Shown here in pieces: positions 52,918-62,995 of a stretch of 64,000 nt of DNA (positions are counted from its first letter, which is position 1; every line of letters begins with the position of its first letter). Under the pieces are notes generated by a model. The model was not told where the DNA came from. It searched no databases and saw only the letters and a list, made by a program, of their open reading frames with translations. Made by a program: the position numbers and the translations under genes. The stretch lies in contig NZ_CP009520.1 in assembly GCF_000969905.1 (NCBI RefSeq), forward strand, positions 2,294,001 through 2,358,000, written 5' to 3'. The DNA is from Methanosarcina vacuolata Z-761. Its GTDB lineage: Archaea; Halobacteriota; Methanosarcinia; Methanosarcinales; Methanosarcinaceae.

Positions 52918-53235
52918 TTAACTCTTATTTTCACTTAAATTATCTAATTCTATTTCATACGTCTTTGAGTAAGTGGGTTCTGGTGCAAAAATACTATTTC
53001 CGCAGTTTGATACTATAATTTCTACCTTTAGGTACCATTTTCCCAGGTGATGATATTTGATTAACTTTCCTAATTGCGAAGGATTACACTGATTTTTCAA
53101 GGAAGCCAGATTTTTTGCAACGGAACCTATCTCTTTGGGTAAAAGTAAAGAGACTCGTACGCTTACATTTTCAGTAAGTGACACCACGACCGAGAAGTAA
53201 AACAAAAAAATAAGATGAAGATATTGAATCTTCAT
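52918..53235 (-). CDS. Hypothetical exported protein or gene fragment
   Basis: 105 codons on the minus strand. It starts with a hydrophobic stretch (KIQYLHLIFLFYFSVVVSL) that could be a signal peptide, then a mixed beta-like body ('VRVSLLLPKEIGSVAKNLAS', 'KWYLKVEIIVSNCGNSIFAP') ending at the stop next to the tRNA gene. Its first codons lie in the perfect hairpin that ends the surface-protein gene, so the start is suspect; it may be the remains of a larger gene. No family recognised. Confidence 0.35.
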   Translation of the reverse strand: MKIQYLHLIFLFYFSVVVSLTENVSVRVSLLLPKEIGSVAKNLASLKNQCNPSQLGKLIKYHHLGKWYLKVEIIVSNCGNSIFAPEPTYSKTYEIELDNLSENKS

Positions 53236-53251
53236 CTTATTTTTTTGTTTA
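53199..53251 (-). terminator. Perfect 24-bp hairpin after the surface-protein gene
   Basis: aaataagatgaagat and its exact complement, extended by A and T runs to about 24 bp, surround the loop attga. It lies 18 bases past the stop of the minus-strand surface-protein gene and ends in a T run on that strand, the form of a strong terminator. Confidence 0.75.
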
Positions 53252-53268
53252 TTTTCTTATTACTTTCC

Positions 53269-55701
53269 TTACTTTCTTTTATGCAAAAATACAGCAAGCA
53301 AGCTAACCACACCGTAAATAGTTTCAAATCCAGGTGTTTTCATACTTCCATTCCTAGAAGTTTTTGGGCTTTGCGTCTGCTCTACAGTTTTTTCTCCTAT
53401 AAAATTTCCCAAGGCCTGAGGAGAGCCTCCTACAGGCACTGTGGCTGTAACAGAGTCGGTTGAGGTGTCAATTACAGATACAGTGTTGCTGACAGAGTTC
53501 ACCACATATACTTTTGTCCCTGCAGGATTGACTGCAACTCCGTAAGGATAGCTTCCTACAGGCACAGTGGCTGTAACAGAATTGGTTGAGGTGTCGATTA
53601 CAGAGACAGTATTGTTGCCATCATTTGACACATATTCCTTTGACACATATACCTTTCTTCCATCTGGAGTGATCGCAATTCCGTAAAGATAGCTTCCTAC
53701 ATTTACAGTAGCTGTAACTTTATTGGTTGCAGTGTCAATTACAGAAACAGTGCCGTTTCCAGTAGCCATGTCATTGCTCTCCACATATACCTTTGTTCCC
53801 ATCCGGTTGACTACAACTCCATAAGGAGAGCTACTTACATTCACAGTAGCTGAAACAGTATTGCTTGCTGCGTCAATTACAGAAACATTGTTGCTGTTTA
53901 TATTTGTCACATATACTTTTGTTCCTGCCGAGTTGACTGCAACTCCGAAGGGAGAGCTTCCTGCAGGCACAGTGGCTGTAACAGTGTTTGTAGCTGTATC
54001 AATTACAGATACGCTGTCACTGCCAGAGTTCGTTACATATACCTTTGTTCCTGCCGAGTTGACTGCAACTCCATAAGGAGAGCTCCCTACAGGCACAGTA
54101 GCTGAAACAGTGTTTGTAGCTGTATCAATTACAGATACGCTATCACTGCCAGAGTTTGTTACATATGCCTTTGTTCCCGCAGAATTGACTGCGACCCCCC
54201 AAGGTGAGGGACCGACATCCACCGTGGCTATAACAGTGTTTGTAGTTGTGTCAATTACGGAGACATTGTTGTCCCAAGAGTTCGTAATATACGCATATGG
54301 TCCCATGGATGAAGAATTCTTAACATCTATTTCGTTTGTCTTTGAATCTGTACCGTTCGCATTGCTTACTGTCAAGTTAACTTTATAGGTTCCTGCTTTG
54401 GAGTAAACATGCGTTGGATTCTGATGTGTTGAATTAGCTCCATCTCCAAAATTCCATTCCCATACAGTAGGTGTACCTTTGGTTTTGTCAGTAAAGGTGA
54501 CATTCAGAGGCGCCTTTCCAAAGAGAGGGGATACAGAGAAAGCAGCAACTGGAGGAAGTTTGACAGGGAAATGGCAGATGAAATCATTTTCAGAGGAAGC
54601 ATCAAATGGGAGTTTTGAACTAAGATTATACATGTAGAGATAGGGGATTCCATTGCGATAATTCATCCAGGCTATCCTATCATCATAGATGGCAGGACTA
54701 TCTGCTGATACACTGAAAACGAGTGGAGTTTCGATGGAAGTAGAAAGGTTGTACATGTAGAGACAGGAGGGACCACGAGAATCAATCCATACTATCCGGT
54801 CTCCGTAAATAACAGGGGGGTTTGCGGATCCGCTGTTGGTTATTTGAGTTTTATTGGAGGTGGAAATATTGTACATATATATATCGAAGCTTCCATTGTA
54901 AATATCCCAGTGCTCCCACACTATTATGTCTCCGTATATAGCAGGGTTAATTTCAGATCCATCTGTGGTGATTTTAGTTTCCATATGAGTGGAGATATTG
55001 TACATATAGAGGTTGAGATCTAAGTTTCCATTGCGATTATCCACCCAAACTATCCTGTCACCAGAGATAGCAGGATTCCCTTGAGTTGAGTTACTAGTGG
55101 TTATCTGGGTTTCAGTGGAAGTGAAGATATTATACATATAGACATTGGAGCCATTTCCATTACGACTATCTGCCCACACTATCCTATCACCAGAGATTGA
55201 AGGGTTACCTTTAGTTGAGTTATTGGTAGTTATCTGGGTTTTAGCGGAAGTGGAGATATTATACATGTAGATATCGGAGTTTCCATTGCGATTATCCGCC
55301 CACACTATCCTATCACCATAGATTACAGGATTGGTTGCTGATCTGTGGTTAGTGACCTGAGTTTCGTTGTGAGTGGAGAGATCGTACATGTAGATATCGG
55401 AGTTTCCATTGCGATTATCTGTCCACACTATCCTATCACCATAGATAGCAGCAATCGATCCTGTGGTAATATCTACTGATTCTTCATTGGCAGAATTCTC
55501 CTCTGATACTTCGGTAATAGAATTCTCCTTTGATGCTATAGTATTATCCACTAATCGGTTGGTGATCATCGAAGTTTCAGTTATTGTGGGCGAAGCGCTT
55601 TGTGCAGAAGCCATCGATGCTGCAGATGAAATGAGAATTAAAAATAAAGGAAGTGCTATTAAAGCTAAAACAACTTGGTCTGATCTTTCCTTCTTTCTCA
55701 T
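53269..55701 (-). CDS. Surface protein: TolB-like propeller, PKD domain, YVTN propeller, PGF-type anchor
   Basis: 810 residues. Signal peptide about 1-34. Residues about 80-375 hold seven repeats around 'YGDRIVWADNRNGNSDIYMY', a TolB/DPP-like beta-propeller. A PKD domain follows near 385-465 ('APLNVTFTDKTKGTPTVWEW', 'NFGDG', 'HVYSKAGTYKVNLTVSN'). Then seven YVTN repeats near 475-765 ('AGTKVYVTNSGSDSVSVIDT') make a second propeller. The end, 'TPGFETIYGVVSLLAVFLHK', has the PGF motif, a hydrophobic stretch and basic residues of a PGF-CTERM archaeosortase target. It is an S-layer-associated protein, typical of Methanosarcina, probably glycosylated (many N-x-S/T). Confidence 0.92.
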   Translation of the reverse strand: MRKKERSDQVVLALIALPLFLILISSAASMASAQSASPTITETSMITNRLVDNTIASKENSITEVSEENSANEESVDITTGSIAAIYGDRIVWTDNRNGNSDIYMYDLSTHNETQVTNHRSATNPVIYGDRIVWADNRNGNSDIYMYNISTSAKTQITTNNSTKGNPSISGDRIVWADSRNGNGSNVYMYNIFTSTETQITTSNSTQGNPAISGDRIVWVDNRNGNLDLNLYMYNISTHMETKITTDGSEINPAIYGDIIVWEHWDIYNGSFDIYMYNISTSNKTQITNSGSANPPVIYGDRIVWIDSRGPSCLYMYNLSTSIETPLVFSVSADSPAIYDDRIAWMNYRNGIPYLYMYNLSSKLPFDASSENDFICHFPVKLPPVAAFSVSPLFGKAPLNVTFTDKTKGTPTVWEWNFGDGANSTHQNPTHVYSKAGTYKVNLTVSNANGTDSKTNEIDVKNSSSMGPYAYITNSWDNNVSVIDTTTNTVIATVDVGPSPWGVAVNSAGTKAYVTNSGSDSVSVIDTATNTVSATVPVGSSPYGVAVNSAGTKVYVTNSGSDSVSVIDTATNTVTATVPAGSSPFGVAVNSAGTKVYVTNINSNNVSVIDAASNTVSATVNVSSSPYGVVVNRMGTKVYVESNDMATGNGTVSVIDTATNKVTATVNVGSYLYGIAITPDGRKVYVSKEYVSNDGNNTVSVIDTSTNSVTATVPVGSYPYGVAVNPAGTKVYVVNSVSNTVSVIDTSTDSVTATVPVGGSPQALGNFIGEKTVEQTQSPKTSRNGSMKTPGFETIYGVVSLLAVFLHKRK

Positions 55702-56552
55702 TATATTTTCAGCCTTTACTTTATATCATTTACAAAAGATATAAGATTAATACTAAAATTTATACACAATTCTTAAAGTTTTTGTTTTTAATCTAAAATT
55801 TATAAGAATAGTAGGATTTTTTATGGATAATATAATCCTATTTGCCTTATTTTTTACTAAACTCCCAATTGACCAATAGGAATCTAGACTTGTCATAACT
55901 TGTTTTACCCATCAGTCATTCTTCTGTAGTTAAAAAATGTTAATAGTTCTAATTAATACTATTTATCAAAATATACATACGATTAAAGTGAATGGTGTTT
56001 AATTCAAGTCTTACTGAGCACGTAGTAGCAAAAAAACCATAAAGTAAGTCAGTTCATTCTAAGACCACAAGATAAGTTTTCTTTTGTTGGAAGAATAATT
56101 TCCTCGTCTTAATATCTATTGTAGGGGTTCTTATGAGACAACTCTAACTTATTGTAAAAATACTGTTCTAACTAATAGTAAAAATACTATTTAGAAGATC
56201 TTACTGAAAAAATCAGCACGTAAGCAGGAAATTTTTTACCAAGGTTAAAAAGCTAATTCAAAACATTTATTTTTACTAACTGTTATAATATAAACTGTAT
56301 AATATCATTCAAAAGAAAAATCGTGATTTAAGATAGTGAAACTTACCCCCCTTAATGTGAAAATTCGTAAAAAGAGCAAAAGTTAAAAATAAACGAGAAT
56401 AACTGAGTACACGGCAAGAAATCACAAAACCACTAGCTGAGAAAGCATAGGATAGACAGTGTATCGACAGTGTATCCCTGAAAAATATGAGAATCATTTC
56501 CATGTGCTTGCTCTTTCCATGCATTCCAACCTCATGATTTAGAGGAATAACA
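55702..56552. other. 850-bp AT-rich spacer before the restriction operon
   Basis: Divergent promoters for the surface protein and hsdM must be here. A 24-bp sequence with tctaact..t.gtaaaaatact is repeated in tandem at about 56145-56192, and gacagtgtatc occurs twice at 56453-56475. No gene is supported; a 102-codon minus-strand frame overlapping hsdM is not convincing. Confidence 0.4.
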
Positions 56553-58091
56553 ATGATCACAGGTGAACTGAAAAACAAAATAGACCGCATATGGGACACT
56601 TTCTGGTCCGGCGGCATAGCAAACCCCCTTGAGGTTATCGAACAAATTACCTACCTGCTATTTTTACGGAGGCTGGACGACCTCCAGACGCTTGAAGAAA
56701 ACAAATCAGTCCGCCTTAAACGCCCTATGGAACGCCGTATTTTTCCTGAAGGCCAGGACGATAAGGGCCGATCTTACGAAGACCTGCGCTGGTCCCATTT
56801 CAAAAACTTTACTCCGGCAGAGATGTTTACAATAGTCAGCGAACACGTCTTCCCCTTCCTGCGAAACCTGGGCGGAGACGACTCAACCTATGCCAAACAC
56901 ATGGAAGGCGCCCGCTTCACCATTCCCACGCCTGCCCTGCTTTCAAGAGTGGTGGACCTTCTTGACGACGTGCCGATGGAAGACCGTGATACCAAAGGCG
57001 ACCTATACGAGTATATGCTCGGCAAGATCGCATCTGCTGGCCAGAACGGACAGTTCAGGACCCCGCGCCATATTATCCGCCTGATGGTTGAGCTTACTTC
57101 GCCGCAGCCGACAGACATCATATGCGACCCCGCGTGCGGGACAGCCGGATTTCTGGTATGCGCTGGCGAACACCTGCGGGAACACTACCCGAATATCTTG
57201 CACGACGAAAAGCTGAAACAGCACTTCCACCAGGATATGTTCCATGGATTCGATTTCGATAACACCATGCTCCGCATAGGCAGCATGAATATGCTCCTGC
57301 ACGGCGTGGAAAACCCGGACATCCGCTACCGCGACTCTCTTGCCCAGGACTATTCCAGCGACGAAGAAGCTTATACTCTTGTCCTTGCAAATCCTCCTTT
57401 TGCCGGCTCGCTGGACTATGAGAGCACTTCTAAGGAACTCCTGAAGGTCGTCAAGACCAAAAAGACCGAACTGCTTTTCGTTGCCCTTTTTATGCGCCTT
57501 TTGAAGCCAGGCGGGCGGGCGGCTGTTATCGTTCCTGACGGCGTGCTTTTCGGCTCAAGCAAAGCCCATAAGGAGCTTCGCCGCATGCTTGTCGAGGAGC
57601 AGAAGCTTGACGCGGTTGTTTCACTTCCGGGCGGCGTTTTCAAGCCATATGCCGGTGTTTCTACTGCTATCCTCCTTTTCACGAAAACAAATTCAGGAGG
57701 CACAGACCATGTCTGGTTCTACGATATGCAGGCCGACGGCTGGAGCCTTGACGATAAACGGAGCCCGCTTTTGAGCGAGGACAAACTGGGCCCTGTTCCT
57801 TCAACCGGGCTTAACGAGGACGAGCACGCCAAAAATAACCTTCCTGACGTCTTTGCCCGCTGGCAGGAGCGCAATAAGAGTGAACTTAAACGCGCCAGGA
57901 CCGAGCAGAGTTTCTGCGTGCCAAAAGCCGACATTGAAGCCCAGGGGTACGACCTTTCCCTCAACCGCTACAAGGAAGTTGTGTATGAAGAAGTGGAATA
58001 CAGAGCCCCGAAAGAGATACTCGAAAGCCTCGCAAAGCTGGAAGTTGAGATTCAGCAGAGGATGAAAGAACTGGAAGGGATGTTAGGATGA
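56553..58091 (+). CDS. hsdM: Type I restriction-modification system methyltransferase subunit
   Basis: 512 residues. N-terminal HsdM helical domain ('IDRIWDTFWSGGIANPLEVI', 'EQITYLLFLRRLDDL'), then an N6-adenine methyltransferase: SAM motif 'DPACGTAGFLV' at 192-202 and catalytic 'NPPF' at 280-283, 'GGRAAVIVPDGVLFG'. It methylates adenine in the target sequence with HsdS and SAM. GAGG lies seven bases before the ATG. First gene of hsdM-hsdS-hsdR with four-base overlaps. The DNA is markedly more G+C-rich than the spacer before it, suggesting acquisition. Confidence 0.95.
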   Translation: MITGELKNKIDRIWDTFWSGGIANPLEVIEQITYLLFLRRLDDLQTLEENKSVRLKRPMERRIFPEGQDDKGRSYEDLRWSHFKNFTPAEMFTIVSEHVFPFLRNLGGDDSTYAKHMEGARFTIPTPALLSRVVDLLDDVPMEDRDTKGDLYEYMLGKIASAGQNGQFRTPRHIIRLMVELTSPQPTDIICDPACGTAGFLVCAGEHLREHYPNILHDEKLKQHFHQDMFHGFDFDNTMLRIGSMNMLLHGVENPDIRYRDSLAQDYSSDEEAYTLVLANPPFAGSLDYESTSKELLKVVKTKKTELLFVALFMRLLKPGGRAAVIVPDGVLFGSSKAHKELRRMLVEEQKLDAVVSLPGGVFKPYAGVSTAILLFTKTNSGGTDHVWFYDMQADGWSLDDKRSPLLSEDKLGPVPSTGLNEDEHAKNNLPDVFARWQERNKSELKRARTEQSFCVPKADIEAQGYDLSLNRYKEVVYEEVEYRAPKEILESLAKLEVEIQQRMKELEGMLG

Positions 58092-59305
58092 GTGCCACCC
58101 TTCATATGGAAAAGCTTTGCAATGTTGCTGAACTGAACCCAAAATTCAAGGAAAAACTGAAAAGCGACTCAAGTGTTTCTTTTGTGCCAATGGCAGCAGT
58201 TCTAGCCGAGATGAGCACAGTAACCGGCGAAGAAAAACAATATTGTGAAGTAAGTAAGGGCTACACATCCTTTGTTGATGGCGATGTGCTGGTTGCAAAA
58301 ATCACTCCCTGTTTCGAGAACGGAAAAATTACTCAGGCGAAACTAAAAAATAGAGTGGGATTCGGTTCAACAGAGTTTCACGTAGTTCGTCCTGTTGAAG
58401 GAAAATTAGATGCACGTTATTTACTTCACTTCTTAAGACAGGAACGTATCCGACTAGAGGGTGAAAGAAAGATGACTGGCAGTGCAGGACAACGCCGTGT
58501 ACCTGCGAATTTTCTTGGTAGTTTGGAAATCCCTCTTCTCCCCTTACCAGAGCAAAAGAGAATTGCAGATATTCTGGATCGTGCGGAGGCTCTTCGAGCT
58601 AAACGTCGAGTAACTCTCGACCAGCTTGATGAACTTGTTCAATCTATTTTTATTGAGATGTTTGGAGATCCTCGCTCTCCAACTAAAAGAAAAAATGAAA
58701 AAATTAGAGTGAGAGATGTAATCGACATCATTGTCCCAACTAGAGATAAACCAAAAAGTTTTACAGGAAATATTCCATGGATCACTCTTCCTGATCTTGC
58801 AAATTCCATTTACATCGAAGATTCAAAATATAAACTCTCGAAAGAAGAAGCAAGACCTACAAAAACTCGTTTGTTCCCGAAAGAGACTGTCATTCTTAGC
58901 TGTGCCGGAAGCTTGGGAAAGGTTGCAATATCTACGAATGAAGTTTATACTAATCAACAATTTTATGGTTTGGTATGTGATAAAAAAAGAATAATTCCTG
59001 AATTCTTAGCGTATTATCTTTTACTTCTTGGTGAAGATTATTATCGAGGTATTAGTGGAACCTCAATTCTAGCTTTCTTCAAAAAGGAGTCTGCGCTAAA
59101 TATCGAGATCATGCTTCCTGAGATCTCCAATCAAATACATTTTTCACAAACCGTTAAACAAATAGAAAAAATTAAGCAATCTCAGCAGCAATCTCTTCTC
59201 GAACTCAATAACCTCTTTGATTCACTAGCGCATGAAGCCTTCACTGGAAAACTTTTTTCACATCAATTATTTGAGCAAGAAATAGAGAATGGAGTAAAGA
59301 TATGA
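58088..59305 (+). CDS. hsdS: Type I restriction-modification specificity subunit
   Basis: 405 residues in the two-half layout: target-recognition domain 1 (about 1-155), conserved helix 1 ('LPLPEQKRIADILDRAEALR', 155-200), target-recognition domain 2 (about 205-350), conserved helix 2 ('EKIKQSQQQSLLELNNLFDS', 355-395). It decides the bipartite DNA sequence read by the complex. ATGA overlap with hsdM. The second half (from about 58690 on) is clearly more A+T-rich than the first, which suggests that TRD2 was exchanged. Confidence 0.93.
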   Translation: MSATLHMEKLCNVAELNPKFKEKLKSDSSVSFVPMAAVLAEMSTVTGEEKQYCEVSKGYTSFVDGDVLVAKITPCFENGKITQAKLKNRVGFGSTEFHVVRPVEGKLDARYLLHFLRQERIRLEGERKMTGSAGQRRVPANFLGSLEIPLLPLPEQKRIADILDRAEALRAKRRVTLDQLDELVQSIFIEMFGDPRSPTKRKNEKIRVRDVIDIIVPTRDKPKSFTGNIPWITLPDLANSIYIEDSKYKLSKEEARPTKTRLFPKETVILSCAGSLGKVAISTNEVYTNQQFYGLVCDKKRIIPEFLAYYLLLLGEDYYRGISGTSILAFFKKESALNIEIMLPEISNQIHFSQTVKQIEKIKQSQQQSLLELNNLFDSLAHEAFTGKLFSHQLFEQEIENGVKI

Positions 59306-62300
59306 CCAATTTTGCCTTTCTCGAAGCCGAATGGCCTTCTTTGTATGAGGCAGCCGAAAAAGCCTCAAATGCGGTTTATCCTGACCCTCGCACTGCCTGT
59401 TTTTACGCTCGCAGGGCTCTGGAACTGGCTGTGCAGTGGATATACAAGTACGATTATTCACTGCTCCTGCCGTATCAGGAAAATTTGAGTGCTCTCATTC
59501 ATGAGCCTACATTCAAAAAAGTTGCGGGAGAGGCAATCTTCAACAAAGCACGGGTCATTATCCAGCTTGGAAACGAGGCTGTGCACAGCAACAGTTCCAT
59601 TCAGGCATATGATTCAGTGACAGCCGTGAGTGAACTTTTCCACATAACCTACTGGCTGGCACGCACCTATGCCCGAAAAGAAAAGCCTGAGCCCGGGCTG
59701 AGCTTCAACCCTGACGACCTGCCGAAAACAACAGTCCCGAAGCAGACAATAGAGCAGCTTCAAAACCTGGAAAACAGCCTCCGGGAAAAAGACGAAAAAC
59801 TCTCTCTACTTCTGGCCGACAAATCCGCAATGGACGAAGAACTAAAACGCCTGCGTGCCGAGGTTGCAAAGGCAAAAGAAGCTTCAGCCCTACAGCCGGA
59901 CACACACGACTATTCCGAAGCTGAGACCCGAAAAAGCCTGATTGACCTCCTGCTTAAAGAGGCAGGCTGGGCCCTTGACAAAGCTCAGGACAGGGAATTT
60001 GAAGTCTCAGGCATGCCAAACGAAAGCGGGGTCGGTTTTGTAGACTACGTGCTCTGGGGCGACGACGGAAAGCCCCTTGCCCTCGTTGAAGCAAAGCGCA
60101 CTACCAGAGACCCGCAGGTCGGCCAGCAGCAGGCAAAACTCTACGCCGACTGCCTGGAAAAACAATTCGGGCAAAGGCCTGTGATCTTCTATTCAAACGG
60201 GTACGAAAACTGGATCTGGGACGATTCCAGTTATCCTCCGAGGCAGGTGCAGGGTTTCTACAAAAAATCCGAACTCGAACTCCTTATCCAGCGGAGAAGC
60301 AGCCGCAGGTCTCTTTCTGGAGCCAGAATTAACTCAAAAATTGCAGACCGCTACTATCAGAGCCGGGCCATCCGCCGCATAGGAGAATCCATTGAACAGG
60401 ACAACGACAGAAAAGCCCTGGTAGTAATGGCAACAGGCGCTGGCAAGACCCGTACAGTCATTGCACTCTGCGATCTTCTCATGCGCTGCAACTGGGTTAA
60501 ACGCGTGCTTTTCCTGGCCGACAGGGTAGCTCTGGTCAACCAGGCAGTAAACTCCTTCAAGCGGCACCTCCCTGACTCCGCACCTGTGAACCTTGTAACG
60601 GAAAAGGACACCGACGGGAGAGTGTTCGTTTCAACCTACCCGACAATGATGAAGCAGATCGAAGAAATGAACAACGGACAGCGCCGCTTTGGGTCCGGGC
60701 ATTTCGACCTTGTAATTATCGATGAAGCGCACCGTTCTGTTTTCAAGAAGTACAGGGCGATTTTCGACTACTTTGACTCTTTCCTTGTTGGCCTTACAGC
60801 AACGCCCAAAAATGAAATCGAACGAAATACCTACAGCCTCTTTGACCTTGAACCCGGCGTTCCCACAGACGCCTACCAGCTCGAAGAAGCTGTAAAAGAC
60901 GGTTTCCTTGTCCCTCCAAAAGCAGTTTCAGTTCCCCTGAAGTTCCAGCGCCAGGGGATCAATTATGACGACCTCTCAGACGAGGACAAGGAACAGTGGG
61001 AATCTCTTGACTGGGGAGACGAGGAAGGCGAAATTCCTGGCCGTGTAGAAGCCGATGCCGTCAACAAATGGCTGTTTAACAAAGACACCGTAGACAAAGT
61101 GCTGGCTCACCTGATGGAACGGGGCCTGAAAGTCGCTGGCGGTGACCGCCTGGGCAAGACAATCCTCTTTGCAAAAAACCAGGCTCACGCTGAGTATATT
61201 GCCGAGCGGTTCAATGCCAGTTATCCGCATTTCAAAGGCGAGTTTGCCCGTGTTATAACTTTCAAGACCGAATACGCCCAGAGCCTGATAGACAACTTCT
61301 CTATCAAAGAAAAAGCCCCTCACATTGCCATCTCAGTGGACATGCTTGACACAGGGATCGATGTGCCTGAGGTCGTAAATCTTGTTTTCTTCAAACTGGT
61401 GCGTTCCAGGACAAAGTTCTGGCAGATGTTAGGACGCGGTACCCGTCTCTGTCCCGACCTTTTCGAACCCGGAACAGACAAACAGTTCTTTTATCTTTTT
61501 GATTACTGCCAGAACCTGGAGTTTTTCAGCCAGAACCCGGAAACCACAGACGGTTCACTGGGAGATTCTCTTGGCACGCGCCTGTTCAAGTCACGTCTTG
61601 AATTGCTCTCAGTGCTTGACCGAAAACTTGAATCTGACAGCGATTGCGAAGCCGGTGCCGAGACCTCGGAAATATACGGTGAACCGAAAACGGAAGCCGA
61701 AGTCCGCTTTTCGGTTGCCGGAATGCTGCACAGCGAAATTGCCTCAATGAACCTGGACAACTTCGTAGTGCGTCCAAGGAGGAGGCTGGTCGAAAAATAC
61801 TCAAAACCCGAAGCCTGGATAAAATTATCCAGCGAAGACCTCTCCGAGCTTTCCCATGAAATCGCAGTTCTTCCCTCAGAATTACAACCGGAAGCCGAGG
61901 AAGCAAAACGTTTTGATCTCCTGGTCCTGAACCTGCAACTGGCTTTACTGCGTGCCGAGCCTGCCTTTGAGCGCCTGACCAATCAGGTAAGAAATATCGC
62001 AGGTCTCCTTGAAGAAAAATCAGCCATTCCAATGGTACGTGACCAGATGGCTCTAATTCTTGATGTGCAGACCGATGAATGGTGGGAGAATGTGACAACT
62101 CCCATGCTGGAATCTCTTAGACGGCGCCTCCGAAACCTGGTTAAACTCGTAGAAAAACACCACAAAAAGCCGATTTACACTGACTTCAAAGACGAAATTG
62201 GCAGCGAAACCGACGTGGAATTACCGGGCTTTGCCGAAGCCGGAGATTTTGAAAAGTTTCGCGCAAAGACCCGTGCCTTCCTCCTGGAACATCAGGACAA

Positions 62301-62742
62301 TAATGTAATCCACAAGCTCCGGATGAATATCCCACTGGCTGCACCCGATCTTGACGAACTGGAACGGATACTCTCTGAAAGCGGGCTGGGAGGGCCGGAA
62401 GAAATTGTCCGTGCCAGAGAGGTGTCAAACGGCCTCGGCCTCTTCGTGCGTTCACTCATAGGGCTTGATAGGGAAGCTGCAAAACAGTCGCTGGCCACAT
62501 TCCTTACAGGTAAGACCCTGACTGCAAACCAGATAGAGTTCATAAACCTGATAATTAATCATCTTACCGAACACGGAGCAATGGACGCTGCATTACTTTA
62601 CGAGTCGCCATTTACCGACCTTACGCCACAGGGCCCAGATGGGCTTTTCACCTCAACTCAAATTGATGAATTGATAGCTACATTGGAACAGATCACGGCA
62701 ACAGCATTAGTGCCCCCATGCTCGCAACAAATTACGGCTTGA
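59302..62742 (+). CDS. hsdR: Type I restriction-modification restriction (motor-nuclease) subunit
   Basis: 1146 residues. A DUF4145-type helical domain comes first (about 20-125: 'DPRTACFYARRALELAVQWI'). A coiled coil follows, then the PD-(D/E)xK nuclease (Asp248 in 'GFVDYVLW', Glu263-x-Lys265 in 'ALVEAKRT'). The SF2 helicase motor has Walker A 'MATGAGKTRTVIAL' near 376, DEAH in 'VIIDEAHRSVFKKY', 'VGLTATPKNEIERNTYSLFD' and motif VI 'QMLGRGTRLCPDLF'. The C-terminal helical part binds HsdM/S. The complex translocates and cuts unmethylated DNA. ATGA overlap with hsdS. No break is seen, so the system looks functional. Confidence 0.94.
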   Translation: MTNFAFLEAEWPSLYEAAEKASNAVYPDPRTACFYARRALELAVQWIYKYDYSLLLPYQENLSALIHEPTFKKVAGEAIFNKARVIIQLGNEAVHSNSSIQAYDSVTAVSELFHITYWLARTYARKEKPEPGLSFNPDDLPKTTVPKQTIEQLQNLENSLREKDEKLSLLLADKSAMDEELKRLRAEVAKAKEASALQPDTHDYSEAETRKSLIDLLLKEAGWALDKAQDREFEVSGMPNESGVGFVDYVLWGDDGKPLALVEAKRTTRDPQVGQQQAKLYADCLEKQFGQRPVIFYSNGYENWIWDDSSYPPRQVQGFYKKSELELLIQRRSSRRSLSGARINSKIADRYYQSRAIRRIGESIEQDNDRKALVVMATGAGKTRTVIALCDLLMRCNWVKRVLFLADRVALVNQAVNSFKRHLPDSAPVNLVTEKDTDGRVFVSTYPTMMKQIEEMNNGQRRFGSGHFDLVIIDEAHRSVFKKYRAIFDYFDSFLVGLTATPKNEIERNTYSLFDLEPGVPTDAYQLEEAVKDGFLVPPKAVSVPLKFQRQGINYDDLSDEDKEQWESLDWGDEEGEIPGRVEADAVNKWLFNKDTVDKVLAHLMERGLKVAGGDRLGKTILFAKNQAHAEYIAERFNASYPHFKGEFARVITFKTEYAQSLIDNFSIKEKAPHIAISVDMLDTGIDVPEVVNLVFFKLVRSRTKFWQMLGRGTRLCPDLFEPGTDKQFFYLFDYCQNLEFFSQNPETTDGSLGDSLGTRLFKSRLELLSVLDRKLESDSDCEAGAETSEIYGEPKTEAEVRFSVAGMLHSEIASMNLDNFVVRPRRRLVEKYSKPEAWIKLSSEDLSELSHEIAVLPSELQPEAEEAKRFDLLVLNLQLALLRAEPAFERLTNQVRNIAGLLEEKSAIPMVRDQMALILDVQTDEWWENVTTPMLESLRRRLRNLVKLVEKHHKKPIYTDFKDEIGSETDVELPGFAEAGDFEKFRAKTRAFLLEHQDNNVIHKLRMNIPLAAPDLDELERILSESGLGGPEEIVRAREVSNGLGLFVRSLIGLDREAAKQSLATFLTGKTLTANQIEFINLIINHLTEHGAMDAALLYESPFTDLTPQGPDGLFTSTQIDELIATLEQITATALVPPCSQQITA

Positions 62743-62995
62743 AAATCTTTTGAGATGCTTTGGATAAGTAAGACTTTCAAACAATGGCAGGGAATTTATT
62801 CAATGCCCATTTTGAATGAACGGAAAAGGGTTAAACATAAATCACACAATTAACATTATTTAAAAAAGAGTTTTCGGAGTGAGTCGACCAAATTTTGTAA
62901 CTAGCCGACTGAGTTTACTGCCGATTCAATTTAGTAGTTGGTTTTTAGTAAATGTTACGTATTAAGCCCGGAAGCAAGAGCTTTTTACAGGCTTC
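62743..62995. other. Spacer after the restriction operon
   Basis: No gene; AT-rich between convergent hsdR and purE. Confidence 0.3.

Noticed and set aside
57003-62543. ORFs opposite hsdM and hsdR
   Set aside because: Shadows of the intact restriction genes, arginine/serine-rich with no domain.
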